A DNA stretch of 47,055 bases from a virus. Both the position numbers and the translations under genes were made by a program. Of this stretch, positions 21,987 to 29,692 are shown piece after piece. Within the stretch, counting starts at the first letter, position 1; every line of letters starts with the position of its first letter. The notes under the pieces are model-generated. The model had not been told where the DNA came from and did no database searches. It was given only the letters and a program-made list of their open reading frames with translations. The stretch spans positions 1 through 47,055 of the IMG/VR virus record IMGVR_UViG_3300011116_000553. One strand, written 5' to 3'.

Positions 21987-21995
21987 GAGTGCTTT
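21966..21995 (-). terminator. intrinsic terminator after the 237-residue gene
   Basis: AAAGCACTC and GAGTGCTTT form a 9-bp stem with loop TTGACA, followed on the minus strand by a T-run. The loop doubles as a -35 box. Confidence 0.85.
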
Positions 21996-22021
21996 ATATA
22001 TTTTAATATTTGTATATCTTA

Positions 22022-22735
22022 TCAGTTAGTTTCTTCTTTTAGAATTTCGTTTAACCATTCCGAACTCATATTTTCAATCACAATATTTGCGTTATATTCA
22101 CTATCCACAAAACCACTTTCAAGCAAATGATTCAATACAACTTCATAAATCTCATATGCCTCTCTATTGAGTTGCTTTTTCTCTTTAGGGGTCAGTCTAC
22201 CTCTTTGTGCTCCTCTTGCTTTTTGTAGTTCTTTTACTTTCGGATCATCAGACCTGTATGCATAACCGTGAAGACCGGGATTTGAAGAAGTGGTGTCACG
22301 GAAATCTCCTCTTTGCTTTCTAGCAAGTTCCTCTCTACCTTTTTTCTTTTTACTATCACCATAAGTTTCTTTATCTGCTAAAGCAGTTGCTCTATCAGCA
22401 GCATCTCCACCTCTTGTGTTTCTAGCAATCCTATTACGAATTTCGGTTTCATCATGACCTCTCTTAGCCATCCGCGTTGCTTCATCTAGTCCATCTTTTT
22501 TGTTATAATCCTTATTCTTTACCTTCTTGATTGCTTCTTCACGAGACATACCAGAAGCAACCATTCGAGCAATCATATTATCGGCAAAGTCATTATCATT
22601 ATCCCCGTCTTGGTCCCTGGATGGTTCGTATTCCTTCTTCTCATAAACACTAGAATATGCTTCAGATATGTCACGAAGAGTTTTTGATGAAGCCCAAATT
22701 TTTGGATTGGAAGAACTAAAATCCTGTTCGTTCAT
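22022..22735 (-). CDS. putative virion-associated protein with shared C-terminal module
   Basis: This 237-residue hydrophilic protein starts MNEQDFSSSNPKIWASSKTL and then DISEAYSSVYEKK, similar to the N terminus of the 20041-20391 protein (QEAYLDVY). A basic, low-complexity middle (DSKKKKGREELARKQRGDF) is followed by the C-terminal segment YEIYEVVLNHLLESGFVDSE and VIENMSSEWLNEIL, matching the same protein. A GATAAATA late-type element lies about 27 bp upstream. I infer a head or internal virion protein; no enzyme motif is present. Confidence 0.7.
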   Translation of the reverse strand: MNEQDFSSSNPKIWASSKTLRDISEAYSSVYEKKEYEPSRDQDGDNDNDFADNMIARMVASGMSREEAIKKVKNKDYNKKDGLDEATRMAKRGHDETEIRNRIARNTRGGDAADRATALADKETYGDSKKKKGREELARKQRGDFRDTTSSNPGLHGYAYRSDDPKVKELQKARGAQRGRLTPKEKKQLNREAYEIYEVVLNHLLESGFVDSEYNANIVIENMSSEWLNEILKEETN

Positions 22736-22769
22736 TTTTTTTATTTTAAGTAGTTTTCCTAACTATTAT

Positions 22770-23936
22770 TTATCTTATAAATTCTTTCCAATACTCATAA
22801 GGTGTTATATCTACTTCTCTTAGTTCTTGTACATTATTAATTCCAAAATCAATATAACACTCTTCTTTTTGTGTTTCAGTTGCCCTAAAAGAACGTGCTC
22901 GTACTTCACCGGACTTTCCTCTTGGTTTTACCATATGAGTTTTGACCTCAACTCCTGGTGTATGTTGAACTGCTTTATGTACTTTTGCGGCATCATCATA
23001 CATATGGATTTTTTTATATCCGTGTTTTTGTGCTAAACCTTGAAGTGTATCTCTCTTCTTTACACCAACATCAGAACCTGGAAGATTTCCTGTGCGATGT
23101 ACGTGAACGTGTCCTTCTTTCTTTCCGCCCTCTCCTGGTTTGATATTAACGCCATACTTAGAAAGATGTTTCGCAAATGCTTCCTTATCGTCCATATCAG
23201 AACGAGCAGTCACAATATGAACATCGTGTCCTCTTGCCTGCTTATTTTTCAAATGCTTAATCATCTTATTCAAAGGTTTTGCTGACTTTTTGAAAACCTC
23301 CGAACTTCTGAATTCATCAAAGTTATAAGAATGACCCTTTGGAAGTTTGTGAGTATTGAATTCTTGATTGCTCAAACTTTGAACTCTCTCTCCCTTTTCA
23401 TTATGGACATGTACCTTGACCTTTGAATGATCATGACCAAACAAGGTCTCATCCATATCATATGCGTGTGCTGTGGTCTTCTTTCTAGTTCCTCTTGCTT
23501 TTTCTTCAATATACTCTTCAAAAATGAATTCAACAAACTCTTCACTCAAACCATCAAACATATTATCTGCCGCATCATAATCTTCGGCAAAACCAAACTC
23601 AACGAGTGCTTCGCCCATTGCTTGCTTACGTATGGTCGCAAAATATACCTGCTTTCCTTTCTCTGGTCCATACTGCTTTATCATACTTGCCTTCATACCA
23701 GAAGGGTCATATTTCTTCTTTAATTGTGTTTCTTTGTTCTTGTTGGATTTGGTCATCTCTTCTTCAGATAACTCAAACTCTTCTTTCCTTAAAAATCCAG
23801 GAAGTTGTGGTCCTGCTTTCTTTACTCTTTCTTGTCTTCTTCTTTGAAGTTCTTGATCTGCTCTTTTCTTGAACTCTGTTTGTCCAGCAACATCAGGGTG
23901 GTCAGATGCCTTTCCTTCCGTGTAAAATTTAGACAT
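22770..23936 (-). CDS. HAD-domain protein of the late gene group
   Basis: This 388-residue protein has a hydrophilic N-terminal part (residues 1-150). It includes YDPSGMKASMIKQYGPEKGK with KQVYFATIRKQA and FGFAEDYDAADNMFDGLSEE, which is like the module in its neighbours. Then a HAD hydrolase domain runs over about 155-310: TAHAYDMDETLFGHDH (DxDET nucleophile), HDVHIVTARSDMDDK (motif II) and KIHMYDDAAKVHKAV (motif IV). It could be a phosphatase carried in the virion. A perfect late promoter lies 22 bp upstream. Confidence 0.75.
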   Translation of the reverse strand: MSKFYTEGKASDHPDVAGQTEFKKRADQELQRRRQERVKKAGPQLPGFLRKEEFELSEEEMTKSNKNKETQLKKKYDPSGMKASMIKQYGPEKGKQVYFATIRKQAMGEALVEFGFAEDYDAADNMFDGLSEEFVEFIFEEYIEEKARGTRKKTTAHAYDMDETLFGHDHSKVKVHVHNEKGERVQSLSNQEFNTHKLPKGHSYNFDEFRSSEVFKKSAKPLNKMIKHLKNKQARGHDVHIVTARSDMDDKEAFAKHLSKYGVNIKPGEGGKKEGHVHVHRTGNLPGSDVGVKKRDTLQGLAQKHGYKKIHMYDDAAKVHKAVQHTPGVEVKTHMVKPRGKSGEVRARSFRATETQKEECYIDFGINNVQELREVDITPYEYWKEFIR

Positions 23937-23957
23937 ACTATTTTTATGGTTTTTATT

Positions 23958-23965
23958 TATTTATA
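23958..23965 (-). promoter_or_regulatory. T4-type late promoter
   Basis: A perfect TATAAATA on the minus strand starts within the T-tract of the terminator at 23964-23988 and lies 22 bp before the HAD-domain gene. Confidence 0.75.
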
Positions 23966-23988
23966 AAAAAAGGGGGCATTTGCCCCCT
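23964..23988 (-). terminator. intrinsic terminator
   Basis: AGGGGGCA and TGCCCCCT form an 8-bp stem with a 2-nt loop, followed by TTTTTTT on the minus strand. It closes the 134-residue gene. Confidence 0.88.
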
Positions 23989-23993
23989 AAATC

Positions 23994-24398
23994 TTATAAC
24001 ACATTCATTCCAATATTTAATATTACATACTCATACCCATCATACAAAATACCAGAGTAATATTCTACAGTATTCAAAACAGAAAATATATTATATTCTC
24101 TTCCATCATCAAATGGTGTTATATCTATCAAATCACCATAAGTGTTTTTCCAAATACTATGATATATCGCACATCCATAATTATCATTATCAACGTCCGT
24201 AATTAGATAATATCCACTTATCTTTTCTCCACCATAAGTATTCACATAATGATTTACATTATTGTGGCAGTTTGCGTCGGCACATAGAGGTTTAGATACT
24301 ACAGGAATTTTTAATAAAGTAGAAGAGAATTCGCAATACTTTTGAAGTTTTATTACACATTTATCTTCTGGTAGTGATATTCTAAACTTTCTTTTCAT
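23994..24398 (-). CDS. hypothetical protein with Cys/His motif
   Basis: The start at ATG 24398 gives 134 residues; a longer frame to 24419 lies inside the GIY-YIG gene. PLCADANCHNNVNHYVNTYG near residue 37 carries a C-x4-CH-x2-N motif, followed by GEKISGYYLITD and DLIDITPFDDGREYN. This C-H-N-V-Y-GG-GY pattern recurs in phage and bacterial proteins of unknown role. It overlaps the homing gene by 17 bp and ends at a strong terminator. Confidence 0.65.
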   Translation of the reverse strand: MKRKFRISLPEDKCVIKLQKYCEFSSTLLKIPVVSKPLCADANCHNNVNHYVNTYGGEKISGYYLITDVDNDNYGCAIYHSIWKNTYGDLIDITPFDDGREYNIFSVLNTVEYYSGILYDGYEYVILNIGMNVL

Positions 24399-24918
24399 TT
24401 TTTCTTTTTTCCCAGGCAAGTTTCATTTTTTCTCTTGTTTCTGAAGAATGTTTTTTACCATAAAAATGATTTTTTTCTCCCTTATGGGATTCACTTAATT
24501 TTTGTCTGGTTTCTTGCGAGATTATTTTATTATAAGTAGGATGATTTTTACCTTTTTTTGATTCACTCATTTTTCTTTTGGTTTCTTCTGTGAGGATTTT
24601 GCCTTTGTTTATTTCACTTAATTTTCTTCTAGTTTCCTCACTTCTAATAATACCAGAAGAACCTTCTCCACCATTAGTTTTATTATGAAGAATACCAGTT
24701 CCTAAATCTTTTCTACCAAACACGGCAATCATATAGATTTCGTGCTTGAATGCCTCTTCTTCTGTTAGGTTTTGTTTGAGAAAAATTATTCTGGTTTTAT
24801 CTTTAGGTGGTTGCATTTCACCTTTACACTTAAAGTATGCTCTATATTCCTTACCTTTACCAATATAATAGGGAGTCCTATCTTTACGCAAATAAGCGTA
24901 AGTATAATATTCGTTCAT
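24382..24918 (-). CDS. GIY-YIG homing endonuclease with NUMOD3 repeats
   Basis: This 178-residue protein has a GIY-YIG domain at 1-90: YTYAYLRKDRTPYYIGKGKE, then LTEEEAFKHEIYMIAVFG with the catalytic Glu, and NKTNGGEGSSG with the Asn. Four NUMOD3 DNA-binding repeats follow: SEETRRKLSEINKGK, TEETKRKMSESKKGK, SQETRQKLSESHKG and SSETREKMKLAWEKR. NUMOD3 is typical of I-TevI-like homing enzymes. It lies directly after nrdB, a common homing target region. Its start codon closes an inverted repeat with a late promoter in the loop. Confidence 0.9.
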   Translation of the reverse strand: MNEYYTYAYLRKDRTPYYIGKGKEYRAYFKCKGEMQPPKDKTRIIFLKQNLTEEEAFKHEIYMIAVFGRKDLGTGILHNKTNGGEGSSGIIRSEETRRKLSEINKGKILTEETKRKMSESKKGKNHPTYNKIISQETRQKLSESHKGEKNHFYGKKHSSETREKMKLAWEKRKNEKKV

Positions 24919-24993
24919 TGTGTCTTGGCGTTGACTTACTATTATTTATAGTAAAAAAGTGGGACTTACGCAACTATATCCGCCAAGACACAA
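24918..24993 (-). repeat. 13-bp inverted repeat enclosing a late promoter, ending at the homing-gene start
   Basis: TTGTGTCTTGGCG (24918-24930) and CGCCAAGACACAA (24981-24993) are perfect inverted copies 50 nt apart. On the minus strand the 3' arm ends at the ATG of the GIY-YIG gene. A read-through mRNA would form the hairpin; an mRNA from the enclosed late promoter would lack the 5' arm. Confidence 0.85.
24943..24950 (-). promoter_or_regulatory. T4-type late promoter inside hairpin loop
   Basis: A perfect TATAAATA on the minus strand lies in the 50-nt loop of the inverted repeat, 25 bp before the start codon of the GIY-YIG/NUMOD3 gene. Confidence 0.75.
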
Positions 24994-25036
24994 GTTGCTG
25001 CCCAATATAATATACAACTTCGGTCTCAAAAATCAA

Positions 25037-26221
25037 TTAAAGTTTAAACCCAGTAAAACTATCGTTTTTCATATCTTGTTTAATTCCACCAACCAAATAA
25101 CTTGAAATTTGAGTTTGTTGTGGTGCAACTTGAACTGATTTAGAATTAATCCAATGTTCAGTCCAAGGAAGTGGATTGTTCTTTGATGCAATATCATATT
25201 CAGGTTTCAACCCAATTGCTTTCATTCTACGATTTGCAATCCACTCAACATAATTTCCAAGTAGTTTATCATTTAAACCTATCATAGAACCATCTTTGAA
25301 CAAATATTCTGCCCATAGTTTTTCTTCATTTACACAAGTTATAAATGCGTGTCTTACCCATTCTTGTTCCTCCTTAGCAATCTTCTGCATCTCTGGATCA
25401 TCCCCATCATTCCATTTGTTGATGATATTTTGAGTGATGACAAGATGCTGATTTTCATCTCTTGCGATAAGAGAGATAATTTTGGCAGATCCCTCCATGA
25501 GTTTAAGTTCCCCAAACGCAAAAGAACACGCAAACGAGACATAAAATCTAATCCCCTCTAAAATGTTTACATTCGCAACTGCACGATATAGTTTTCGTTT
25601 TAATTCAATTCTTGCATCAGTTCCATAAGGAACACCTTCATTTGCAAATTCCCAATCATTGGAAGTTCCATAAGAATGTGCAGAATTAATAAAGTCATCA
25701 TAAGCACCAGTAACTGATGCTGCTCTTTCTAATATCTTTTCATTATTTAGAATAGTATCAAAAACTTCTGATGGATCAGAATAAACATTCTTAATAATAT
25801 AAGTATAAGATCTAGAATGTATCATTTCCATAAATTGCCATACCGTCATACATGCCTCAAGTTCTGGAAGTGAACAGTAAGGTGTAAATGCCATTCCAGG
25901 TCCACGACCTTGAACAGAGTCCAACATAATTTGATACTTCAAATTAGAAGTGAAAATATGTTTTTGTTCTGGTCTTAGTGTTTGATAATCTCCACGATCT
26001 TTTTGTAACGAGATTTCTTCTGGTCTCCAAAAGAAACCAAGTTGTTGTTGAGTTAACTTATCAAAAATTGGATACTTATAAGAATCGTATCTTTGAATTC
26101 CTAGAGGTTTTCCAAAAAACATTTGTTGCTTTTTAAAATCAACGTCATTAGTGTTAAAGACGGTTATTCCTTTGAGCATTTTTGGTGTTTGCGAGTGAAC
26201 TCTAAATTTTGCAACTTTCAC
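25037..26221 (-). CDS. nrdB: ribonucleotide reductase class I beta subunit
   Basis: With GTG 26221 as start (GGAGAAG lies 7 bp before it) the protein has 394 residues; ATG 26179 is an alternative used by many relatives. It has the R2 di-iron and radical site: IMLDSVQGRGP (Asp), LPELEACMTVWQFMEMIHSR with E-x2-H, SYTYI with the radical Tyr four residues on, then ILEGIRFYVSFACSFAF and ISLIARDENQHLVITQ with the second E...E-x2-H set. It generates the tyrosyl radical used by NrdA. It overlaps the nrdA 3' part by 20 bp. The C-terminal tail needed for NrdA binding is present. Confidence 0.95.
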   Translation of the reverse strand: MKVAKFRVHSQTPKMLKGITVFNTNDVDFKKQQMFFGKPLGIQRYDSYKYPIFDKLTQQQLGFFWRPEEISLQKDRGDYQTLRPEQKHIFTSNLKYQIMLDSVQGRGPGMAFTPYCSLPELEACMTVWQFMEMIHSRSYTYIIKNVYSDPSEVFDTILNNEKILERAASVTGAYDDFINSAHSYGTSNDWEFANEGVPYGTDARIELKRKLYRAVANVNILEGIRFYVSFACSFAFGELKLMEGSAKIISLIARDENQHLVITQNIINKWNDGDDPEMQKIAKEEQEWVRHAFITCVNEEKLWAEYLFKDGSMIGLNDKLLGNYVEWIANRRMKAIGLKPEYDIASKNNPLPWTEHWINSKSVQVAPQQTQISSYLVGGIKQDMKNDSFTGFKL

Positions 26222-27302
26222 AATCTTCTTCTCCTGAACTTAAAATTTCATTTACTAAGTCACTAATATTATTTACCTTTTCTTCTTTTGCATCATCCGT
26301 CTTCCCATCATAGGTGTTTTGATAATAAGAGGTCTTCCAACCTAATTTATATGTGGTGAGAAAATCATTTGCCATTACACTTACAGGAACTTCGTTGTCT
26401 GGATAATTTTCTGGATTATAAGACCAATTTCCCGATATTGCCTGGTCAAAAAACTTCTGCATCACGGCAACAATATTAATATATCCACGATTAGATTTCA
26501 TATCCCAAAGTAAAGTATAGTTATTTTTCAGAGTTGTGTACTGGGGAACAATTTGTTTGAGTGGTCCCTTTTTAGATTGTTTTACCGACAAATATCCACG
26601 AGGAGGTTCAATACCATTTGTTGCGTTTGATGTTACGCTACTACTTTCTGAGGGCATCTGAGCAGATAATGTGGAGTGTCTCAATCCATATTGAGATATG
26701 GATGCTCGCAGTGCTTCCCAGTCGTGTTGAAGGGGAATGTTACCAATCTCATCTACATCTTTTTTATAAGTATCAATCGGAAGAATTCCATCAGAATATT
26801 TGGTGCGTCCGAAGTATTCACAATATCCTTTTTCTTGAGCAATCTTATTAGATGCCTTAAGAAGAAAATATTGAAATGATTCCGAAAGTCCGTGAACTGC
26901 ATCCCATGCCTCTTGTGAATCATAGGCAAATCCAAGTTTGGCAAGATAATGTGCAAGACCAATAAATCCCACACCTAATGCTCTACGACGTTTTGTAAAG
27001 TTTTCTGCTGCCTTGACTGGATAATGTTGATAATCAATCAGTTCTTCAAGTCCTCTAACAACAAGGTCACAGAGTTCTTCAAGTTCTTCATCTGATTTGA
27101 TTTTACCAACATTCAATGCACTCAAAATGCAAGTTGCGATTTCTTCTGGTCCATCGTCATCAATATGCTGAAACGGTATTGTTGGAAGTGTGATTTCCAT
27201 ACAATTATGAACCAAAATATCATTTGCAAAGAAATTGTGAGTTCCTTCTACAGTTATATCATAAACTGGTATTTCTTCTTCAAGATATTCAATCTTTAAC
27301 AT
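26202..27302 (-). CDS. nrdA: split intein C-part + NrdA C-terminal part
   Basis: This 366-residue protein starts at ATG 27302, preceded by AGGAG. Residues 1-33 are an intein C-terminal fragment: IPVYDITVEGTHNFFANDIL (block F) then VHN (block G, penultimate His and last Asn). Residue 34 is the +1 Cys and begins the R1 sequence CMEITLPTIPF, equivalent to E. coli Cys439, the thiyl-radical residue. Later motifs match R1: the Cys462 equivalent (EEIATCILSALNVG), STLSAQMPSESSSVTSN, NGIEPPRGYLSVK, and the C-terminal redox pair CESCKI. It cannot work alone; protein trans-splicing with the 28025-29692 product should rebuild a 767-residue enzyme. Confidence 0.95.
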   Translation of the reverse strand: MLKIEYLEEEIPVYDITVEGTHNFFANDILVHNCMEITLPTIPFQHIDDDGPEEIATCILSALNVGKIKSDEELEELCDLVVRGLEELIDYQHYPVKAAENFTKRRRALGVGFIGLAHYLAKLGFAYDSQEAWDAVHGLSESFQYFLLKASNKIAQEKGYCEYFGRTKYSDGILPIDTYKKDVDEIGNIPLQHDWEALRASISQYGLRHSTLSAQMPSESSSVTSNATNGIEPPRGYLSVKQSKKGPLKQIVPQYTTLKNNYTLLWDMKSNRGYINIVAVMQKFFDQAISGNWSYNPENYPDNEVPVSVMANDFLTTYKLGWKTSYYQNTYDGKTDDAKEEKVNNISDLVNEILSSGEEDCESCKI

Positions 27303-27970
27303 TTTTTTCTCCTGTTTTGTTCTAAAAGTTTTCTAGCAAGTTGTCTTTGAGATTCGTCCCTGTAATAAGGATTATACACCAATTCAGTTTTTTCTTCAAT
27401 AAATTTATAATAGTTTTGGTGGTTTCCTTCAAATCTATTTTTGGAAAAACTTTTGGGAAATTTTACACCTAATTCATTAATAGCAAAATCAACTATTCTT
27501 TTTCTTCCAGCAATAAACCCATATTTTTTAGCAAACTTTACTCCAATTTCTATAAGTTGCTCGTCAGTATAACCAGAATGATTTGGATTACCGGAACCAG
27601 TATTTCTAATTATAACACCATTTCTCCACTCATCCTGGACCTCTTGAGAGCATCTTGGGAGCATCCAACCACCCGTTCCACCTGAAGTGGCATTATATCC
27701 TTTTTTAGTATCACTTTCAAAAAGGTTAATAAAATGAGATTCTTTTTCGTTGATAAGATTTTCATCTTCTGTTTGATAAGTTTCAATCACAGATAAGTCC
27801 CAACAATCTTCACCATATTTTCTAATAGCAGAATGAAATCTAAATTTAGAACCATTTTTTGCCGATGATAAATGACGATGCCAACGATGTTCCAAAGAAT
27901 ATTCAGTTTTTCCTATGTAAGGTTTTCCGTTTTTTGTATTGGTGATTTTATACACAATATATGTTTTCAT
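27296..27970 (-). CDS. GIY-YIG homing endonuclease between the two nrdA halves
   Basis: This 224-residue protein has YIVYKITNTKNGKPYIGKT (the GIY-YIG core, YKI...YIG), LEHRWHRHLSSAK with the catalytic Arg, LINEKESHFINLF with the catalytic Glu, and GYNATSGGTGG with the Asn. The C-terminal 120 residues (EQLIEIGVKFAKKYG, RKRIVDFAINELG) look like a helix-turn-helix DNA-recognition region. It sits where an endonuclease domain would be in an unsplit intein and overlaps the intein-C gene by 7 bp. A late promoter in a 14-bp stem loop lies just upstream. Confidence 0.92.
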   Translation of the reverse strand: MKTYIVYKITNTKNGKPYIGKTEYSLEHRWHRHLSSAKNGSKFRFHSAIRKYGEDCWDLSVIETYQTEDENLINEKESHFINLFESDTKKGYNATSGGTGGWMLPRCSQEVQDEWRNGVIIRNTGSGNPNHSGYTDEQLIEIGVKFAKKYGFIAGRKRIVDFAINELGVKFPKSFSKNRFEGNHQNYYKFIEEKTELVYNPYYRDESQRQLARKLLEQNRRKKC

Positions 27971-27971
27971 A

Positions 27972-28025
27972 ATAGGAAGTGTAATCTCATAACTATTTAT
28001 AAGATATAGACATTACACTCCCTAT
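27972..28025 (-). repeat. 14-bp inverted repeat enclosing a late promoter, ending at the homing-gene start
   Basis: ATAGGAAGTGTAAT (27972-27985) and ATTACACTCCCTAT (28012-28025) pair along 14 positions, with one G-U pair in the minus-strand RNA. The 5' arm touches the nrdA-N stop and the 3' arm ends 1 nt before the ATG of the homing gene. The 26-nt loop holds TATAAATA. Confidence 0.85.
27994..28001 (-). promoter_or_regulatory. T4-type late promoter inside hairpin loop
   Basis: A perfect TATAAATA on the minus strand lies between the two arms of the inverted repeat, 24 bp before the GIY-YIG start codon. Confidence 0.75.
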
Positions 28026-29692
28026 CAATTAATTACCAACTCATCAGTTTCAGTTAGGTCTTTTGCCAGTACATATCCACGATTTTTCGTAAATACTTTG
28101 TGTTCTGGTGTGACTACAATACTTTTACCACTTTCTTCATCAGTAATTTTCATTACCTTTGCTTTTGGTGATGTTTCTGCAAATGCAGTTATTGGTGCCC
28201 ATTTATTCTCACCAGTTTCAATATCATATGAAAGAACTTCAAGATTTTTAACAAATAAATTATTCACATATTCGTCCAAATCTTTAATTTTAATTTCAGT
28301 CATTTTATCATTACAATCACCGACAATAGTATTGTCCGAATAATCATCAAGATTATGTTTGATCCAAATCAAAGTGTTTCCGGAAACACAAAGATTACTC
28401 ATATTTACCGTATCCTTAAAGGAACTATGAGAGTTACAATGATCTATATTCATAATATAAATACGACCGGTTTCTGCTCTTTCTTTGAGAAGATTGAGAA
28501 TAAGTTCTTGTGCTTTTATTGTTTTCTTCGGAATAGATTGGTTATTTTCATACTCAATGTATAGAGAGTCAAACTTGTCTGTTCCGAAAGAATCATATAG
28601 TCCAGGTACATCGTGCGGGGAGAAAAGCGTAATCTCACCATCTTGAATAAATCTTTCATAAAATAACTTACTCAATTGAATACCATAATCTAGTTTACGA
28701 ACACGATTATCTTCTGTCCCTTTGTTATTTTTAAGAACTAATATATCTTCTATTTCCTGATGCCATATTGGAAAAAATATTGTCGAACTCCCACCTCGAA
28801 TTCCATTTTGAGTACAACACCTAACAGTTGATTCAAACTTTTTGAGGAAAGGGATAACACCTGTATGAGAAACTTCTCCTCCTCTAATCTTACTGTTGAT
28901 GCCACGAATGCGACCTGCATTGATACCTATACCAGCCCTTTGTGATACATACCTGCCAATAGCCATATCACTGCTAAAGATGCTATCTAGGGTGTCATCA
29001 ACATCAACCAGAACACAAGATGCAAATTGACGAAGTGGGGTTCTGACCCCTGCCATAATGGGGGTTGGAATGTTGATTCGGTGTCTTGAGATTGCATTAT
29101 AGTATTTACGGATGTAATCTAAACGAGTCTCTTTTGGATATTTAGAGAAGATTGTTGCCGCAATCATCATATACATAAACTGCGGAGTTTCATATACCTT
29201 TGAATTGCTGCGATCTTGTACCAAATACTTATCAACTACCTGACGGAGACCGGCATAAGTAAATAGATAATCTCTACTATGTTTAATAAAAGAACCAAGA
29301 CGATTGAGTTCTTCTTCTGTATATAATGATAAAATTTCAGAATCATAAACTCCAAGATTTACACAAGACTGAATATGTGTAAAAAAGTCTGGATGCTCTT
29401 GAATTTTTCCATATAAAGATTTACGAACAGAAAATAAAAGAAGTCTAGCAGCAACATATTGATAGTTTGGATTTTCTAAATCAATTAAATCTGATGCGGA
29501 ACGAATTAAAATCTCTTGTATTTCGGCAGTCGTAATTCCATCATAAAACTGAATTCCTGATTGTATTTCTACTTGAGATGCAGAAACACCTGCAAGGTCT
29601 CTACATGCTTCTTCAACCATGATATGAAGTTTGTCGAGATCAAGATGTTCAATCTTGCCACCTCTTTTGATAACATTTGTATTGTTGCTCAT
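28025..29692 (-). CDS. nrdA: NrdA N-terminal part + split intein N-part
   Basis: ATG 29692 overlaps the primase stop (ATGA) and gives 555 residues; a start at 29704 is possible. Residues 1-90 are an ATP-cone (KRGGKIEHLDLDKLHIMVEE) for allosteric control. The R1 barrel follows with TPLRQFASCVLVDVDDTL (Cys225 equivalent) and RIYIMNIDHCNSHSSF. After NMSNL at residue 434 the intein N-part (121 residues) begins: CVSGNTLIWI (block A) and SIVVTPEHKVFTKNRGYVLA (block B with TxxH), stopping after DELVIN. No endonuclease domain is present. The intein sits exactly before the radical cysteine. Confidence 0.95.
   Translation of the reverse strand: MSNNTNVIKRGGKIEHLDLDKLHIMVEEACRDLAGVSASQVEIQSGIQFYDGITTAEIQEILIRSASDLIDLENPNYQYVAARLLLFSVRKSLYGKIQEHPDFFTHIQSCVNLGVYDSEILSLYTEEELNRLGSFIKHSRDYLFTYAGLRQVVDKYLVQDRSNSKVYETPQFMYMMIAATIFSKYPKETRLDYIRKYYNAISRHRINIPTPIMAGVRTPLRQFASCVLVDVDDTLDSIFSSDMAIGRYVSQRAGIGINAGRIRGINSKIRGGEVSHTGVIPFLKKFESTVRCCTQNGIRGGSSTIFFPIWHQEIEDILVLKNNKGTEDNRVRKLDYGIQLSKLFYERFIQDGEITLFSPHDVPGLYDSFGTDKFDSLYIEYENNQSIPKKTIKAQELILNLLKERAETGRIYIMNIDHCNSHSSFKDTVNMSNLCVSGNTLIWIKHNLDDYSDNTIVGDCNDKMTEIKIKDLDEYVNNLFVKNLEVLSYDIETGENKWAPITAFAETSPKAKVMKITDEESGKSIVVTPEHKVFTKNRGYVLAKDLTETDELVIN

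Noticed and set aside
22770-23936. HAD protein as polynucleotide kinase-phosphatase
   Set aside because: The phosphatase-type motifs are there but no kinase P-loop is present.
24918-24993. 13-bp inverted repeat as ends of an insertion sequence
   Set aside because: Only 50 bp lie between the arms, no transposase and no target duplication; a regulatory hairpin fits better.
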